The position numbers were made by a program, and so were the translations under genes. From Kiritimatiellales bacterium (lineage in GTDB: Bacteria; Verrucomicrobiota; Kiritimatiellia; Kiritimatiellales; Pontiellaceae): a stretch of 11,924 bases of DNA. Below, piece by piece: positions 1 through 6,212 of the stretch (the first letter of the stretch is position 1; each line of letters opens with the position of its first letter). The notes under the pieces are model-generated. The model searched no databases and was not told the DNA's origin. It saw only the letters and a program-made list of their open reading frames with translations. The stretch is from assembly GCA_030621805.1 (NCBI GenBank), contig JAUXGY010000022.1:1-11924 (forward strand), read 5' to 3'.

Positions 1-615
1 ATACCTTTTAAAAGCATTAAGGGAGAGAGCGTTGGCGAATATGAATTCGCGGACAGCCTTCTCGTTCTCGACAAGGGCGACCAAGCCGTGCATGAAGCGA
101 TTGTTGCGTACAACGCTCACCAGCGCGGAGGCAACGCATCGACCAAGAGCAAGTCCAACGTTTCCGGTACGGGCGCCAAGCCTTGGAAGCAGAAGGGTCT
201 TGGCCGCGCACGTGCCGGTTATAAGCAGTCGCCCATCTGGCGTGGTGGTGCGGTGGCCCATGGCCCGCATCCGCGCAAGTATACAAAGAAGCTTTCGAAG
301 AAAGTCACCAAACTGGCTTTCCAGCGCGCATTCAGTGCCAAGGTGGATCAGGGTGAAATCACGGTGATCGAAAATCTGGCTTTGGCAGCGCCGAAGACAA
401 AGGAGTTTGTCTCCGTACTCAAAGGGCTTGGACTCGATCGCGGAGCCCTATTCATCGTGGAGAGCGACAGCGAAAATGTACTGCTGGCTACGCGGAATAT
501 TCCACGGGTCGAAGTTGTTACAGCAACGCTGGCCAATACCTACCAGTTATTACGCTATAAGAACGTAATCGTGACCAAGGCCGGTATGGAAGCACTGGAA
601 ACCCGCTTGGCATAA
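1..615 (+). CDS. rplD: Large ribosomal subunit protein uL4 (L4), 5' end missing
   Basis: Binds 23S rRNA early in 50S assembly, and its extended loop lines the peptide exit tunnel. The frame is open from base 1 and gives 204 codons before the TAA at 613-615. E. coli L4 has 201 residues, so only a few N-terminal residues should lie before the window. The Lys/Arg/Gly-rich tunnel loop covers about codons 45-93 and contains GTGAKPWKQKGLGRARAG and SPIWRGG, which are diagnostic of L4. A GTG at 88 in the same frame is internal: the upstream codons continue the normal L4 N-terminal strand and helix. In E. coli L4 represses its own S10 operon; whether that holds here cannot be seen, because the leader is outside the window. 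rplW follows after 13 bases. Confidence 0.97.
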   Translation: MPFKSIKGESVGEYEFADSLLVLDKGDQAVHEAIVAYNAHQRGGNASTKSKSNVSGTGAKPWKQKGLGRARAGYKQSPIWRGGAVAHGPHPRKYTKKLSKKVTKLAFQRAFSAKVDQGEITVIENLALAAPKTKEFVSVLKGLGLDRGALFIVESDSENVLLATRNIPRVEVVTATLANTYQLLRYKNVIVTKAGMEALETRLA

Positions 616-628
616 AGGAATCGCCGAT

Positions 629-919
629 ATGAATAATTCAGCTGATGTAATCAAGAAGGTTTTGTTGACGGAAAAGGGCACCCGCCTTGCGGAGGAACAG
701 CACAAGTATCTGTTCCGTGTGGCCAAGGAAGCCAACAAAATGGAGATCAAGAAGGCCGTGGAAGAGCTTTTCAATGTCCGTGTTATGGCCGTCAATACGA
801 TGCGCCGAAAAGGCAAGAAAAAGCGTGCACGCACGGCTAGTTTTGGAACGACCGCTTCGTGGAAGCGTGCGGTGGTTACTGTGCATGAAGAAGACAAGGA
901 CAAGTTGAGCCTGATCTAA
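629..919 (+). CDS. rplW: Large ribosomal subunit protein uL23 (L23)
   Basis: Sits at the rim of the 50S exit tunnel, where trigger factor and SRP dock on the bacterial ribosome. The protein has 96 residues, normal for bacterial L23. It opens with the typical 'vI..vLLTEKGTRLAEEQHKY' pattern, then has KMEIKKAVEELFNVRV and a basic stretch around residues 58-66 (MRRKGKKKR) that enters 23S rRNA. The ATG at 629 is preceded by AAGGA at 615-619, which overlaps the rplD stop, with a 9-base spacer. Its place between L4 and L2 is the standard S10-operon position. Confidence 0.97.
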   Translation: MNNSADVIKKVLLTEKGTRLAEEQHKYLFRVAKEANKMEIKKAVEELFNVRVMAVNTMRRKGKKKRARTASFGTTASWKRAVVTVHEEDKDKLSLI

Positions 920-932
920 GGAGTTTACTGCA

Positions 933-1760
933 ATGGGTTTGAAATCACATAAGCCATATACACCAAGCCGACGGCACATGGTGCTCTCGGATTTCGCCGA
1001 TATTACCAAGTCGACGCCCGAGCGCTCGTTGCTCAAGGGAAAGAAGAGCATGGCTGGGCGCAACAGCGCAGGTCGCATCTCAGTTCGCCACAAGGGTGGC
1101 GGCCATAAACGTCGTTACCGTTTGATCGACTTTAAGCGCGACAAGTTTGGTATTCCCGCCAAGGTTGCCTCGATTGAGTACGATCCCAACCGCTCCGCTC
1201 GTATTGCTTTGCTGCACTATGTGGACGGTGAAAAGCGCTATATCATTGCACCTTCTGGGCTGGAGGTGGGCACCACGCTCATGTCGGGACCCGACGCGGA
1301 GCCCTCTGTGGGCAATAGCCTTCCGCTGGGAAAAATTCCAGTCGGTACGGCGGTACACAACATTGAGTTGATTGCCGGCCGTGGAGGCCAGCTGGTTCGT
1401 TCTGCCGGAACGGTCGCTCGGCTGATGTCGCGCGAGGACGACTTTGCACATATTAAGATGCCATCGAACGAAATTCGGCTGGTCCGCACCAACTGCTACG
1501 CCACGATTGGTCGGGTGGGTAATGTGGACCACAATAATATTGTGATGGGTAAAGCGGGCCGTAAGCGCTGGCTGGGCATTCGCCCGACCGTTCGCGGTGT
1601 AGCGATGAACCCGGTTGACCATCCGATGGGTGGTGGCGAAGGCCGCACCTCCGGTGGTGGACACCCGCAATCCCCATGGGGACTGCTTTCGAAAGGTAAG
1701 CGCACTCGCGATAAGCATAAATCGACCAATAAATACATTGTTGAGCGGAGGAAGAAATAA
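933..1760 (+). CDS. rplB: Large ribosomal subunit protein uL2 (L2)
   Basis: Core 50S protein needed for subunit association and for shaping the peptidyl-transferase region. It has 275 residues against 273 in E. coli. Family marks include GRISVRHKGGGHKRRYR near residues 47-63, EYDPNRSARIAL, and the C-terminal VRGVAMNPVDHPMGGGEGR. His230 (His229 in E. coli mature numbering, linked to peptidyl-transferase activity) is kept. The second His of the usual HPHGGGE is Met232 here; from memory this is also seen in Bacteroidota and some Verrucomicrobiota. The SD AAGGAG at 918-923 overlaps the rplW stop and has a 9-base spacer. Confidence 0.98.
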   Translation: MGLKSHKPYTPSRRHMVLSDFADITKSTPERSLLKGKKSMAGRNSAGRISVRHKGGGHKRRYRLIDFKRDKFGIPAKVASIEYDPNRSARIALLHYVDGEKRYIIAPSGLEVGTTLMSGPDAEPSVGNSLPLGKIPVGTAVHNIELIAGRGGQLVRSAGTVARLMSREDDFAHIKMPSNEIRLVRTNCYATIGRVGNVDHNNIVMGKAGRKRWLGIRPTVRGVAMNPVDHPMGGGEGRTSGGGHPQSPWGLLSKGKRTRDKHKSTNKYIVERRKK

Positions 1761-1762
1761 TT

Positions 1763-2041
1763 ATGGCACGTTCACTGAAAAAAGGCCCGTTCGTAGATGG
1801 TAAGTTGCTTAAGAAAGTCCGCAAGATGGATGAATCCACCCGCAAAAGCCCAATCAAAACCTGGGCACGCGGCACTATGATCGTTCCTGAATTTGTAGGA
1901 CACACCTTCAATGTACACAATGGCAAGGTTTTCGTTCCGGTCTTCGTGACCGAGAATATGGTAGGCCATAAATTGGGTGAGTTTTCGCCGACCCGTGGTT
2001 TTAGAACCCACGGCATGGCAACCGAAAAGACTGCTAAGTAA
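1763..2041 (+). CDS. rpsS: Small ribosomal subunit protein uS19 (S19)
   Basis: Head protein of the 30S subunit; it pairs with S13 near the A site. It has 92 residues, the same size as E. coli S19. The start MARSLKKGPFVDGKLLKKV and the signature at residues 66-84 (MVGHKLGEFSPTRGFRTHG) are unmistakable. The ATG lies 2 bases after the rplB stop. Its SD GGAGG (1747-1751) is inside the last codons of rplB, so translation is probably coupled. A 90-base spacer, the longest in the cluster, separates it from rplV. Confidence 0.98.
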   Translation: MARSLKKGPFVDGKLLKKVRKMDESTRKSPIKTWARGTMIVPEFVGHTFNVHNGKVFVPVFVTENMVGHKLGEFSPTRGFRTHGMATEKTAK

Positions 2042-2131
2042 ATTTGTTGAAGGAAGTACTGGATTTTAAAAACCAAAACCGTAGACTGTCCGCCCTTTAC
2101 ACCGTGGACAAGGACGGGAAGTGAGAACACG
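2042..2131 (+). promoter_or_regulatory. rpsS-rplV spacer with possible two-part hairpin
   Basis: This 90-base gap is the longest between genes of the plus-strand run. CCGT (2079-2082) can pair with ACGG (2114-2117), and inside it TGTCC (2087-2091) can pair with GGACA (2106-2110), leaving a 14-base loop and a small internal loop. The 3' arm lies next to GGGAAG (2116-2121), the best but weak SD candidate for rplV. Folding could therefore affect rplV initiation. The pairing is visible in the sequence; a regulatory role is only inferred. No convincing promoter was found. Confidence 0.3.
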
Positions 2132-2467
2132 ATGGAAGTGTCAGCAACAACAAAATATGTGAAGATGTCGCCCACCAAGGCGCGCGATCTGGCAAATAAG
2201 ATAAAAGGTTTGCCGGTAGCCGATGCCTTGCGCATTACCGACTTTAATGCTCGGAAGGCTGCTCTCCAGATTGGAAAGACGCTCAAGTCGGCGGTTGCCA
2301 ACGCGGAGAGCAACGAGGGTCTGCCGGTGGAAAACTTGTATGTAAAGAACGCAATCGTGGATGGTGGGCCGATGCAAAAGCGCTTCCGTCCCCGTGCACG
2401 AGGCATGGCCAGTCCGATCCAGAAGAAGACGAGCCATATAACCATAATTTTAACCGACAACGCTTAG
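2132..2467 (+). CDS. rplV: Large ribosomal subunit protein uL22 (L22)
   Basis: 50S assembly protein whose long beta-hairpin reaches down the exit tunnel and forms part of the macrolide-sensitive constriction. It has 111 residues (E. coli 110). KMSPTKARDLANKIKG near residues 11-26 and the hairpin with GGPMQKRFRPRARGMASPI at about 78-96, followed by KKTSHITIIL, identify the family. The ATG at 2132 is chosen because the protein then begins like other L22s. The frame upstream is open back to a TGA at 2048 but offers no ATG, GTG or TTG. The SD is weak (GGGAAG 2116-2121), unlike most neighbours. Confidence 0.97.
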   Translation: MEVSATTKYVKMSPTKARDLANKIKGLPVADALRITDFNARKAALQIGKTLKSAVANAESNEGLPVENLYVKNAIVDGGPMQKRFRPRARGMASPIQKKTSHITIILTDNA

Positions 2468-2473
2468 TTGACG

Positions 2474-2489
2474 AAAGGAGACCGTTTTG
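2474..2489 (+). promoter_or_regulatory. rpsC ribosome binding site with TTG start
   Basis: AAAGGAG at 2474-2480, a 6-base spacer, then TTG at 2487-2489. The strong SD and the conserved GQKVNPIGFRL directly after the TTG fix this rare start codon. There is no ATG or GTG nearby that would give a normal S3 N-terminus. Confidence 0.85.
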
Positions 2490-3119
2490 GGTCAAAAAGT
2501 AAATCCAATTGGATTCCGGCTCGCTTTAAACAAAGACTGGCGCTCGCGCTGGTTCGCCGATAAGCGTGACTTCGGGAAATTGCTGAAAGAGGATATCGAA
2601 ATCCGCGAGATGGTCGCAGGCCGTCTGAAAGATGCTGCGGTATCGGACATCTACATCGAGCGCTATGCCAACCGCATTCGCGTAACCATCAAGACGGCAC
2701 GCCCGGGCTTGGTGATTGGTCGCAAGGGGGAGGATATCGATAAGCTTCGCGAGGTGCTTTCCAAACGCACCGGCAAGGAAATCTATATTGAAATCGCTGA
2801 GGTAAAGAAGCCGGATGCCGATGCCCAGCTTGTGGCTGAGAATGTGGCGATGCAGTTGGAACGCCGCGTTTCCCACCGCCGTGCCATGAAGCGTGCGTTG
2901 CAGATGGCGATGGATAATGGAGCTCTGGGGATTAAGATCCTCGTTGCAGGCCGGCTCAATGGTGCGGAAATTGCGCGTTCGGAGAGCTATAAGGAAGGCA
3001 AGATTCCTCTGCATACGCTCCGCGCAAATATTGATTATGGAACCACAGAGGCAAATACTGTTGCAGGAATCATCGGAATCAAGGTGTGGATCTGCAAGGA
3101 AGCCGAAACGAAAGCCTAG
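2487..3119 (+). CDS. rpsC: Small ribosomal subunit protein uS3 (S3)
   Basis: 30S head protein at the mRNA entry channel, where it takes part in mRNA unwinding with S4 and S5. It has 210 residues and starts at TTG. The N-terminal GQKVNPIGFRL is followed by a type II KH domain (about residues 39-107) with its GxxG loop G78-R-K-G81. The C-terminal S3 domain contains RRVSHRRAMKRALQMAM and GRLNGAEIARSE, and then PLHTLRANIDYG. It is somewhat shorter than E. coli S3 (233), lacking a long charged C-terminal tail. The stop at 3117-3119 overlaps the SD of rplP. Confidence 0.98.
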   Translation: MGQKVNPIGFRLALNKDWRSRWFADKRDFGKLLKEDIEIREMVAGRLKDAAVSDIYIERYANRIRVTIKTARPGLVIGRKGEDIDKLREVLSKRTGKEIYIEIAEVKKPDADAQLVAENVAMQLERRVSHRRAMKRALQMAMDNGALGIKILVAGRLNGAEIARSESYKEGKIPLHTLRANIDYGTTEANTVAGIIGIKVWICKEAETKA

Positions 3120-3130
3120 GAGTTTGACCC

Positions 3131-3550
3131 ATGCCTTTGATGCCAAAAAGAGTTAAGTTCAGGAAGGTTCAGCGTGGTTCACGCAAAGGCCTCGCGATGA
3201 CGGGCAATCAGCTCGCGTATGGCGAGTACGGTTTGCAGTCGCTGGAGCGTGGATGGATCAGTGCGGTCCAGATTGAAGCGTGCCGCGTGGCGGCCAACCG
3301 TGCCATGAAACGTAAAGGGAAGCTGTGGATTCGCATTTTCCCCGACAAACCGATTACAAAGAAACCGCTGGAAGTTCGGATGGGTAAGGGTAAGGGTTCG
3401 GTCGACCAATGGGTTGCCGTCATTAAACCCGGCACCATGTTGTTCGAATTGGATGGGGTGGCGGAGTCGCTCGCAAAAGAGTGCCTGCGTCTGGCCGCCA
3501 CCAAGCTGCCGGTTCGTGTTCGCTTTGTTCAGCGGCACACTCACGACTAG
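3131..3550 (+). CDS. rplP: Large ribosomal subunit protein uL16 (L16)
   Basis: Late-assembling 50S protein near the A-site tRNA elbow and central protuberance. It has 139 residues. MPKRVKFRKVQRGSRKGLA at the N-terminus, WIRIFPDKPITKKPLEVRMGKGKGSVDQWV at about 66-95, and AATKLPVRVRFV near the end are diagnostic. Arg83 in VRMGKGKG corresponds to E. coli Arg81, the residue hydroxylated by YcfD there. The ATG at 3131 is preferred over the in-frame ATG at 3140 because AGGAG (3118-3122) sits 8 bases upstream of it. Confidence 0.97.
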   Translation: MPLMPKRVKFRKVQRGSRKGLAMTGNQLAYGEYGLQSLERGWISAVQIEACRVAANRAMKRKGKLWIRIFPDKPITKKPLEVRMGKGKGSVDQWVAVIKPGTMLFELDGVAESLAKECLRLAATKLPVRVRFVQRHTHD

Positions 3551-3565
3551 TCAACAGGATTCGAT

Positions 3566-3757
3566 ATGAAGGTAAAAGATCTTAAAGAAATGACGATGGA
3601 AGAGCTGGATCAACAGCTGCAGGACATCAAGAAAGAGCAGTTCAACCTGAAACTACAGCAGGTTTCTGGACAGCTCGAGAATCCGGCTCGAATCAAGGAT
3701 TTGCGCCGGTCGGTTGCCCGCATTAAAACCATCCAAAACCAGAAAGTTGAGGGGTAA
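3566..3757 (+). CDS. rpmC: Large ribosomal subunit protein uL29 (L29)
   Basis: Small 50S protein next to L23 at the tunnel exit. It has 63 residues, exactly the usual size, and folds as two long helices. The pattern MKVKDLKEMTMEELDQQLQD, then KEQFNLKLQQVSGQLENPARI and DLRRSVARIKTI, is typical of L29. ACAGGA at 3554-3559 is a modest SD. Its last codons contain the SD of rpsQ, so expression of the two is probably coupled. Confidence 0.97.
   Translation: MKVKDLKEMTMEELDQQLQDIKKEQFNLKLQQVSGQLENPARIKDLRRSVARIKTIQNQKVEG
3749..3754 (+). promoter_or_regulatory. rpsQ SD sequence, decides the start
   Basis: GAGGGG in the last codons of rpmC lies 7 bases before the ATG at 3762. It supports that ATG over an in-frame TTG at 3714, which would add 16 residues unlike S17. 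Confidence 0.8.
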
Positions 3758-3761
3758 AGGT

Positions 3762-4028
3762 ATGGAAGAGGCAAAAAGACATCTGAGAAAAACACGCGAA
3801 GGCCGCGTGTGCAGCGATAAGGCTGACAAGACCATTATTGTAATGATCGAGCGCCGTGTACGCCATCCGCTCTACGGAAAGGAAATTCGTGTGAAGAAGA
3901 AAGTTCACGCACACGATGAAGAAAACCGTGCAAAGGTAGGCGACGTCGTCCGCGTTATGGAAACCCGCCCACTGAGCCGCCTGAAAAGATGGCGCCTCGT
4001 GGACATTATTTCTGAATCCTCCAAATAG
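3762..4028 (+). CDS. rpsQ: Small ribosomal subunit protein uS17 (S17)
   Basis: Primary 16S-binding protein of the 30S body. It has 88 residues with an OB-fold. Typical segments are LRKTREGRVCSDKADKTIIV (residues 8-27), then RRVRHPLYGK, and VGDVVRVMETRPLSRLKRWRLVDII towards the end. The ATG at 3762 was chosen from the GAGGGG SD and because S17 proteins begin shortly before 'R....G.V.SDK..KT'. The start lies 4 bases after the rpmC stop. This gene closes the classical S10-operon set; the spc set follows after only 11 bases, with no room for a separate terminator and promoter. Confidence 0.97.
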   Translation: MEEAKRHLRKTREGRVCSDKADKTIIVMIERRVRHPLYGKEIRVKKKVHAHDEENRAKVGDVVRVMETRPLSRLKRWRLVDIISESSK

Positions 4029-4039
4029 GTTAAAGTGCG

Positions 4040-4405
4040 ATGATTTTGGAACAAACACGTTTAAAAGTGGCGGACAACTCAGGAGCGCGCACCGTAATGT
4101 GCATTCGCGTTCTAGGCACCAAGCGCAAATTTGCGCGGGTGGGCGAGGTGATCCGGGTAACCGTTAAAGAAGCGCAACCCAACGGGGCTGTGAAAAAAGG
4201 CGAACTCTGTAAGGCCGTGATTGTCCGTACCAAGAGCAGCATCCGTCGTCGCGATGGAACCTGCCTGCGGTTCGACTCCAATGCCGCAGTGATCATTGAC
4301 GACGCTGGCAACCCGCGCGGGACCCGTATTTTCGGGCCAGTCGCCCGGGAGCTGCGCGAAACCGACTACATGAAGATTGTATCGCTTGCGCCGGAAGTGC
4401 TGTAG
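4040..4405 (+). CDS. rplN: Large ribosomal subunit protein uL14 (L14)
   Basis: 50S protein that forms bridge contacts to the 30S and is the docking site for RsfS. It has 121 residues (E. coli 123). It reads MILEQTRLKVADNSGARTVMCI at the start, SSIRRRDGTCLRFDSNAAVII in the middle and GTRIFGPVARELRETDYMKIVSLAPEVL at the end, all textbook L14. The SD is poor: only TAGG at 4026-4029, 10 bases upstream and overlapping the rpsQ stop. Initiation may depend on ribosomes finishing rpsQ. In E. coli this is the first gene of the spc operon with its own promoter; here there is none visible. Confidence 0.98.
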   Translation: MILEQTRLKVADNSGARTVMCIRVLGTKRKFARVGEVIRVTVKEAQPNGAVKKGELCKAVIVRTKSSIRRRDGTCLRFDSNAAVIIDDAGNPRGTRIFGPVARELRETDYMKIVSLAPEVL

Positions 4406-4426
4406 GCGCATCGAGAGGAATTTATA

Positions 4427-4663
4427 ATGAACAATGTTGTAAAATGCCACATCAAGAAGGGTGACACCGTTATTGTGATCGCCGGCGATGACAAGGGCAA
4501 ATCCGGTAAGGTGCTCCAGATACTTCCGCAATCAGGACGTGCGTTGGTTGAAGGGCTGAACTTTGTGAAGAAGCACATGACTAAAACAGAAGACAACCCG
4601 CAGGGTGGCGTCGTGGATATTGAAGCCCCGATCGCGATTTCAAACCTTAAGGTGTCTAAATAA
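4427..4663 (+). CDS. rplX: Large ribosomal subunit protein uL24 (L24), short form
   Basis: Assembly initiator of the 50S that binds domain I of 23S rRNA. The KOW motif is at about residues 8-34 (IKKGDTVIVIAGDDKGKSGKVLQI), followed by ALVEGLNFVKKHMTKTEDNPQGGVVDIEAPIAISNLKVSK. At 78 residues it is clearly shorter than E. coli L24 (104): the protein stops right after the 'I.ISN' strand and lacks the C-terminal extension and any CxxC pair. From memory, short L24s also occur in other Verrucomicrobiota. The SD AGAGGA (4414-4419) has a 7-base spacer. Confidence 0.96.
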   Translation: MNNVVKCHIKKGDTVIVIAGDDKGKSGKVLQILPQSGRALVEGLNFVKKHMTKTEDNPQGGVVDIEAPIAISNLKVSK

Positions 4664-4702
4664 CCGTTCCGGCTGGAACAAGAATTTTGGAGGACAGGTT
4701 CG
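4664..4702 (+). promoter_or_regulatory. rplX-rplE spacer with small perfect hairpin
   Basis: In this 39-base gap GTTCC (4666-4670) and GGAAC (4675-4679) form a perfect 5-bp stem with a GGCT loop, followed by AAGAATTTT. The stem is short and the T run has only four bases, so it is at best a weak attenuator or an RNA-processing mark. The function is unproven. Confidence 0.3.
4689..4693 (+). promoter_or_regulatory. rplE SD sequence, decides the start
   Basis: GGAGG with a 9-base spacer to the ATG at 4703. The second in-frame ATG at 4715 has no SD, so the longer N-terminus (MVPTMKTKY) is preferred. Confidence 0.75.
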
Positions 4703-5251
4703 ATGGTCCCAACAATGAAAACCAAGTATAATGATGTGGTTGCCCCGGAGCTGATCAAGAGCCTGGGCTACAAAAATAAGATGCAAGTGCCAAAGATCGA
4801 AAAGATCGTGGTGAACCTGTGTGTCTCGACCGCCCACGACCGGGACGCCTTGCAGGCGGTGGCCGATGACATGGCGAAAATCACAGGGCAGAAGCCGGTG
4901 ATCACCAAGGCGAAACTCAGTGTATCAAACTTTAAATTGCGCGAAGGGATGCCGATTGGTGCCAAGGTCACGCTGCGCAGCAACCAGATGTATGAATTCA
5001 TGGATCGTCTCATGAACGTGGCTTTGCCGCGAATCCGCGACTTTCGCGGGATTCCTGGAAAGTCGTTCGACGGTCAAGGCAACTATTCCATGGGCTTGCA
5101 GGAGCAAACCGTGTTTCCTGATATCGTCCCGGACAAGGTGAAGAAAGTGCACGGTATGGATATCACGTTTGTGACTTCGGCAAAGAGCGATAGCGAGGCC
5201 AAGGAGCTTCTCACGCTGATGGGCATGCCGTTTGCAACAAGCAATCAATAA
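4703..5251 (+). CDS. rplE: Large ribosomal subunit protein uL5 (L5)
   Basis: Central-protuberance protein that binds 5S rRNA and touches S13 and P-site tRNA. It has 182 residues (E. coli 179). Family features include MQVPKIEKIVVN (about 28-39), ITGQKPVITKAKLSVSNFKLREGMPIGAKVTLR, LPRIRDFRGIPGKSFDGQGNYSMGLQEQ and the ending TSAKSDSEAKELL. The loop after the first strand reads NLCVSTA where most bacteria have NMGVGEA; I recall similar forms in Verrucomicrobiota. The next gene is rpsH after 12 bases, so rpsN, which usually lies between them, is missing here. Confidence 0.98.
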   Translation: MVPTMKTKYNDVVAPELIKSLGYKNKMQVPKIEKIVVNLCVSTAHDRDALQAVADDMAKITGQKPVITKAKLSVSNFKLREGMPIGAKVTLRSNQMYEFMDRLMNVALPRIRDFRGIPGKSFDGQGNYSMGLQEQTVFPDIVPDKVKKVHGMDITFVTSAKSDSEAKELLTLMGMPFATSNQ

Positions 5252-5263
5252 GAAGGTATAACA

Positions 5264-5662
5264 ATGGTTTTAACAGATCCAATTGCTGATATGTTGACCC
5301 GCATTCGCAACGCGAATATGGCGGAAAAGAAAGACGTGCAGATGCCGCACTCCAAGATGAAGAGCGAGATCGCACGTCTACTGAAATCGGAAGGTTTCAT
5401 CAAGGACTACACCATGGAAAACGAGGAAGGAAAGAGCATGCTCAAGGTTTTCCTTAAATACACGGTGGAGCGCGAGCCGATTATTCAGGGGCTGCGCCGC
5501 ATCAGTAAGTCCAGCTGCCGCAAGTATGTGGCATCGGATGAGGTGCCGCGGGTGCTGGGTGGAATCGGGGTCGCTATCTTGAGTACCTCTTCCGGGGTCA
5601 TGACCGATAACGAAGCCAGAAAACTTAAAGTCGGAGGCGAAGTCCTCTGCTACATCTGGTAA
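5264..5662 (+). CDS. rpsH: Small ribosomal subunit protein uS8 (S8)
   Basis: Binds helix 21 of 16S rRNA and is central to assembly of the 30S platform. In E. coli it also represses the spc operon by binding mRNA near rplE. It has 132 residues (E. coli 130). The start TDPIADMLTRIRNAN and the signature at 107-120 (STSSGVMTDNEARK), then GGEVLCYIW, are diagnostic. The SD AGAAGG (5251-5256) has a 7-base spacer. I found no obvious copy of the S8 rRNA site in the short gap upstream, but such a site could lie inside coding sequence. Confidence 0.98.
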   Translation: MVLTDPIADMLTRIRNANMAEKKDVQMPHSKMKSEIARLLKSEGFIKDYTMENEEGKSMLKVFLKYTVEREPIIQGLRRISKSSCRKYVASDEVPRVLGGIGVAILSTSSGVMTDNEARKLKVGGEVLCYIW

Positions 5663-5673
5663 GGGGTTTAGCT

Positions 5674-6210
5674 ATGTCTAGAATAGGAAAAGAACCAATT
5701 TTAATTCCCGCCGGTGTAACCGTCGAAGTATCCGGGCAGGTCACCACGGTTAAGGGCGCAAAGGGCGAGTCCGCCTTTACGTCGCCCGCACCGATCGGTG
5801 TCAAGGTCGAAGACAACTCCGTTGTGGTTTTTCGCACGGATACGTCGAAGGCTGGCGCGGCGCTGTTCGGCACGGTCCGTAGTGTCATCAATAACATGGT
5901 GATTGGCGTGGAGAAGGGCTATAAGAAAGAACTCTTGATCAATGGCGTTGGTTACAAGGCCCAGATAAAGGGAATGGACATCATCCTGTCGCTAGGTTTC
6001 TCGCACGACATTACCTATACCATTCCGGAAGGAATCAAGGTTGAGGTCAACGGCGGAACCTCCGTGACGATTGAAGGGATCGATAAACAACTGGTCGGAC
6101 AGGTAGCCGCACGTATTCGTGACTACTCGCCGGTCGAACCGTACAAAGGCAAGGGCGTTCGCTACTCCGATGAGAAAGTTCGCCGCAAAGAAGGCAAGGC
6201 GGTTGCATAA
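5674..6210 (+). CDS. rplF: Large ribosomal subunit protein uL6 (L6)
   Basis: 50S protein near the sarcin-ricin loop and the factor-binding site. It has 178 residues (E. coli 177) as two related alpha/beta domains. MSRIGKEPILIPAGVTV at the start, LINGVGYKAQIKGMDIILSLGFSH around residues 88-111, and the C-terminal signature PEGIKVEV...IEGIDKQLVGQVAARIR...EPYKGKGVRY identify it. AAGGGG at 5661-5666 overlaps the rpsH stop and is a good SD. Only 2 bases separate its stop from rplR. Confidence 0.98.
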   Translation: MSRIGKEPILIPAGVTVEVSGQVTTVKGAKGESAFTSPAPIGVKVEDNSVVVFRTDTSKAGAALFGTVRSVINNMVIGVEKGYKKELLINGVGYKAQIKGMDIILSLGFSHDITYTIPEGIKVEVNGGTSVTIEGIDKQLVGQVAARIRDYSPVEPYKGKGVRYSDEKVRRKEGKAVA

Positions 6211-6212
6211 CC

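Noticed and set aside
88..615. GTG at 88 as the start of rplD
   Set aside because: The frame is open to base 1 and the upstream residues fit the normal L4 N-terminus, so the gene is cut by the window edge.
2044..2072. TTGTTG and TAAAAA with 17-base spacing as a promoter for rplV
   Set aside because: Only 3 of 6 and 4 of 6 matches to the sigma-70 consensus, which is expected by chance in an AT-rich stretch.
2044..2124. A 26-codon open frame starting with TTG in the rpsS-rplV spacer
   Set aside because: It has no SD, a poor start codon and no recognisable similarity; chance is the simpler explanation.
1453..2460. A 335-codon minus-strand open frame across rplB, rpsS, the spacer and rplV
   Set aside because: It lies antisense to three clearly conserved ribosomal genes, its translation shows no recognisable domain, and such shadows are common opposite GC-moderate coding sequence.
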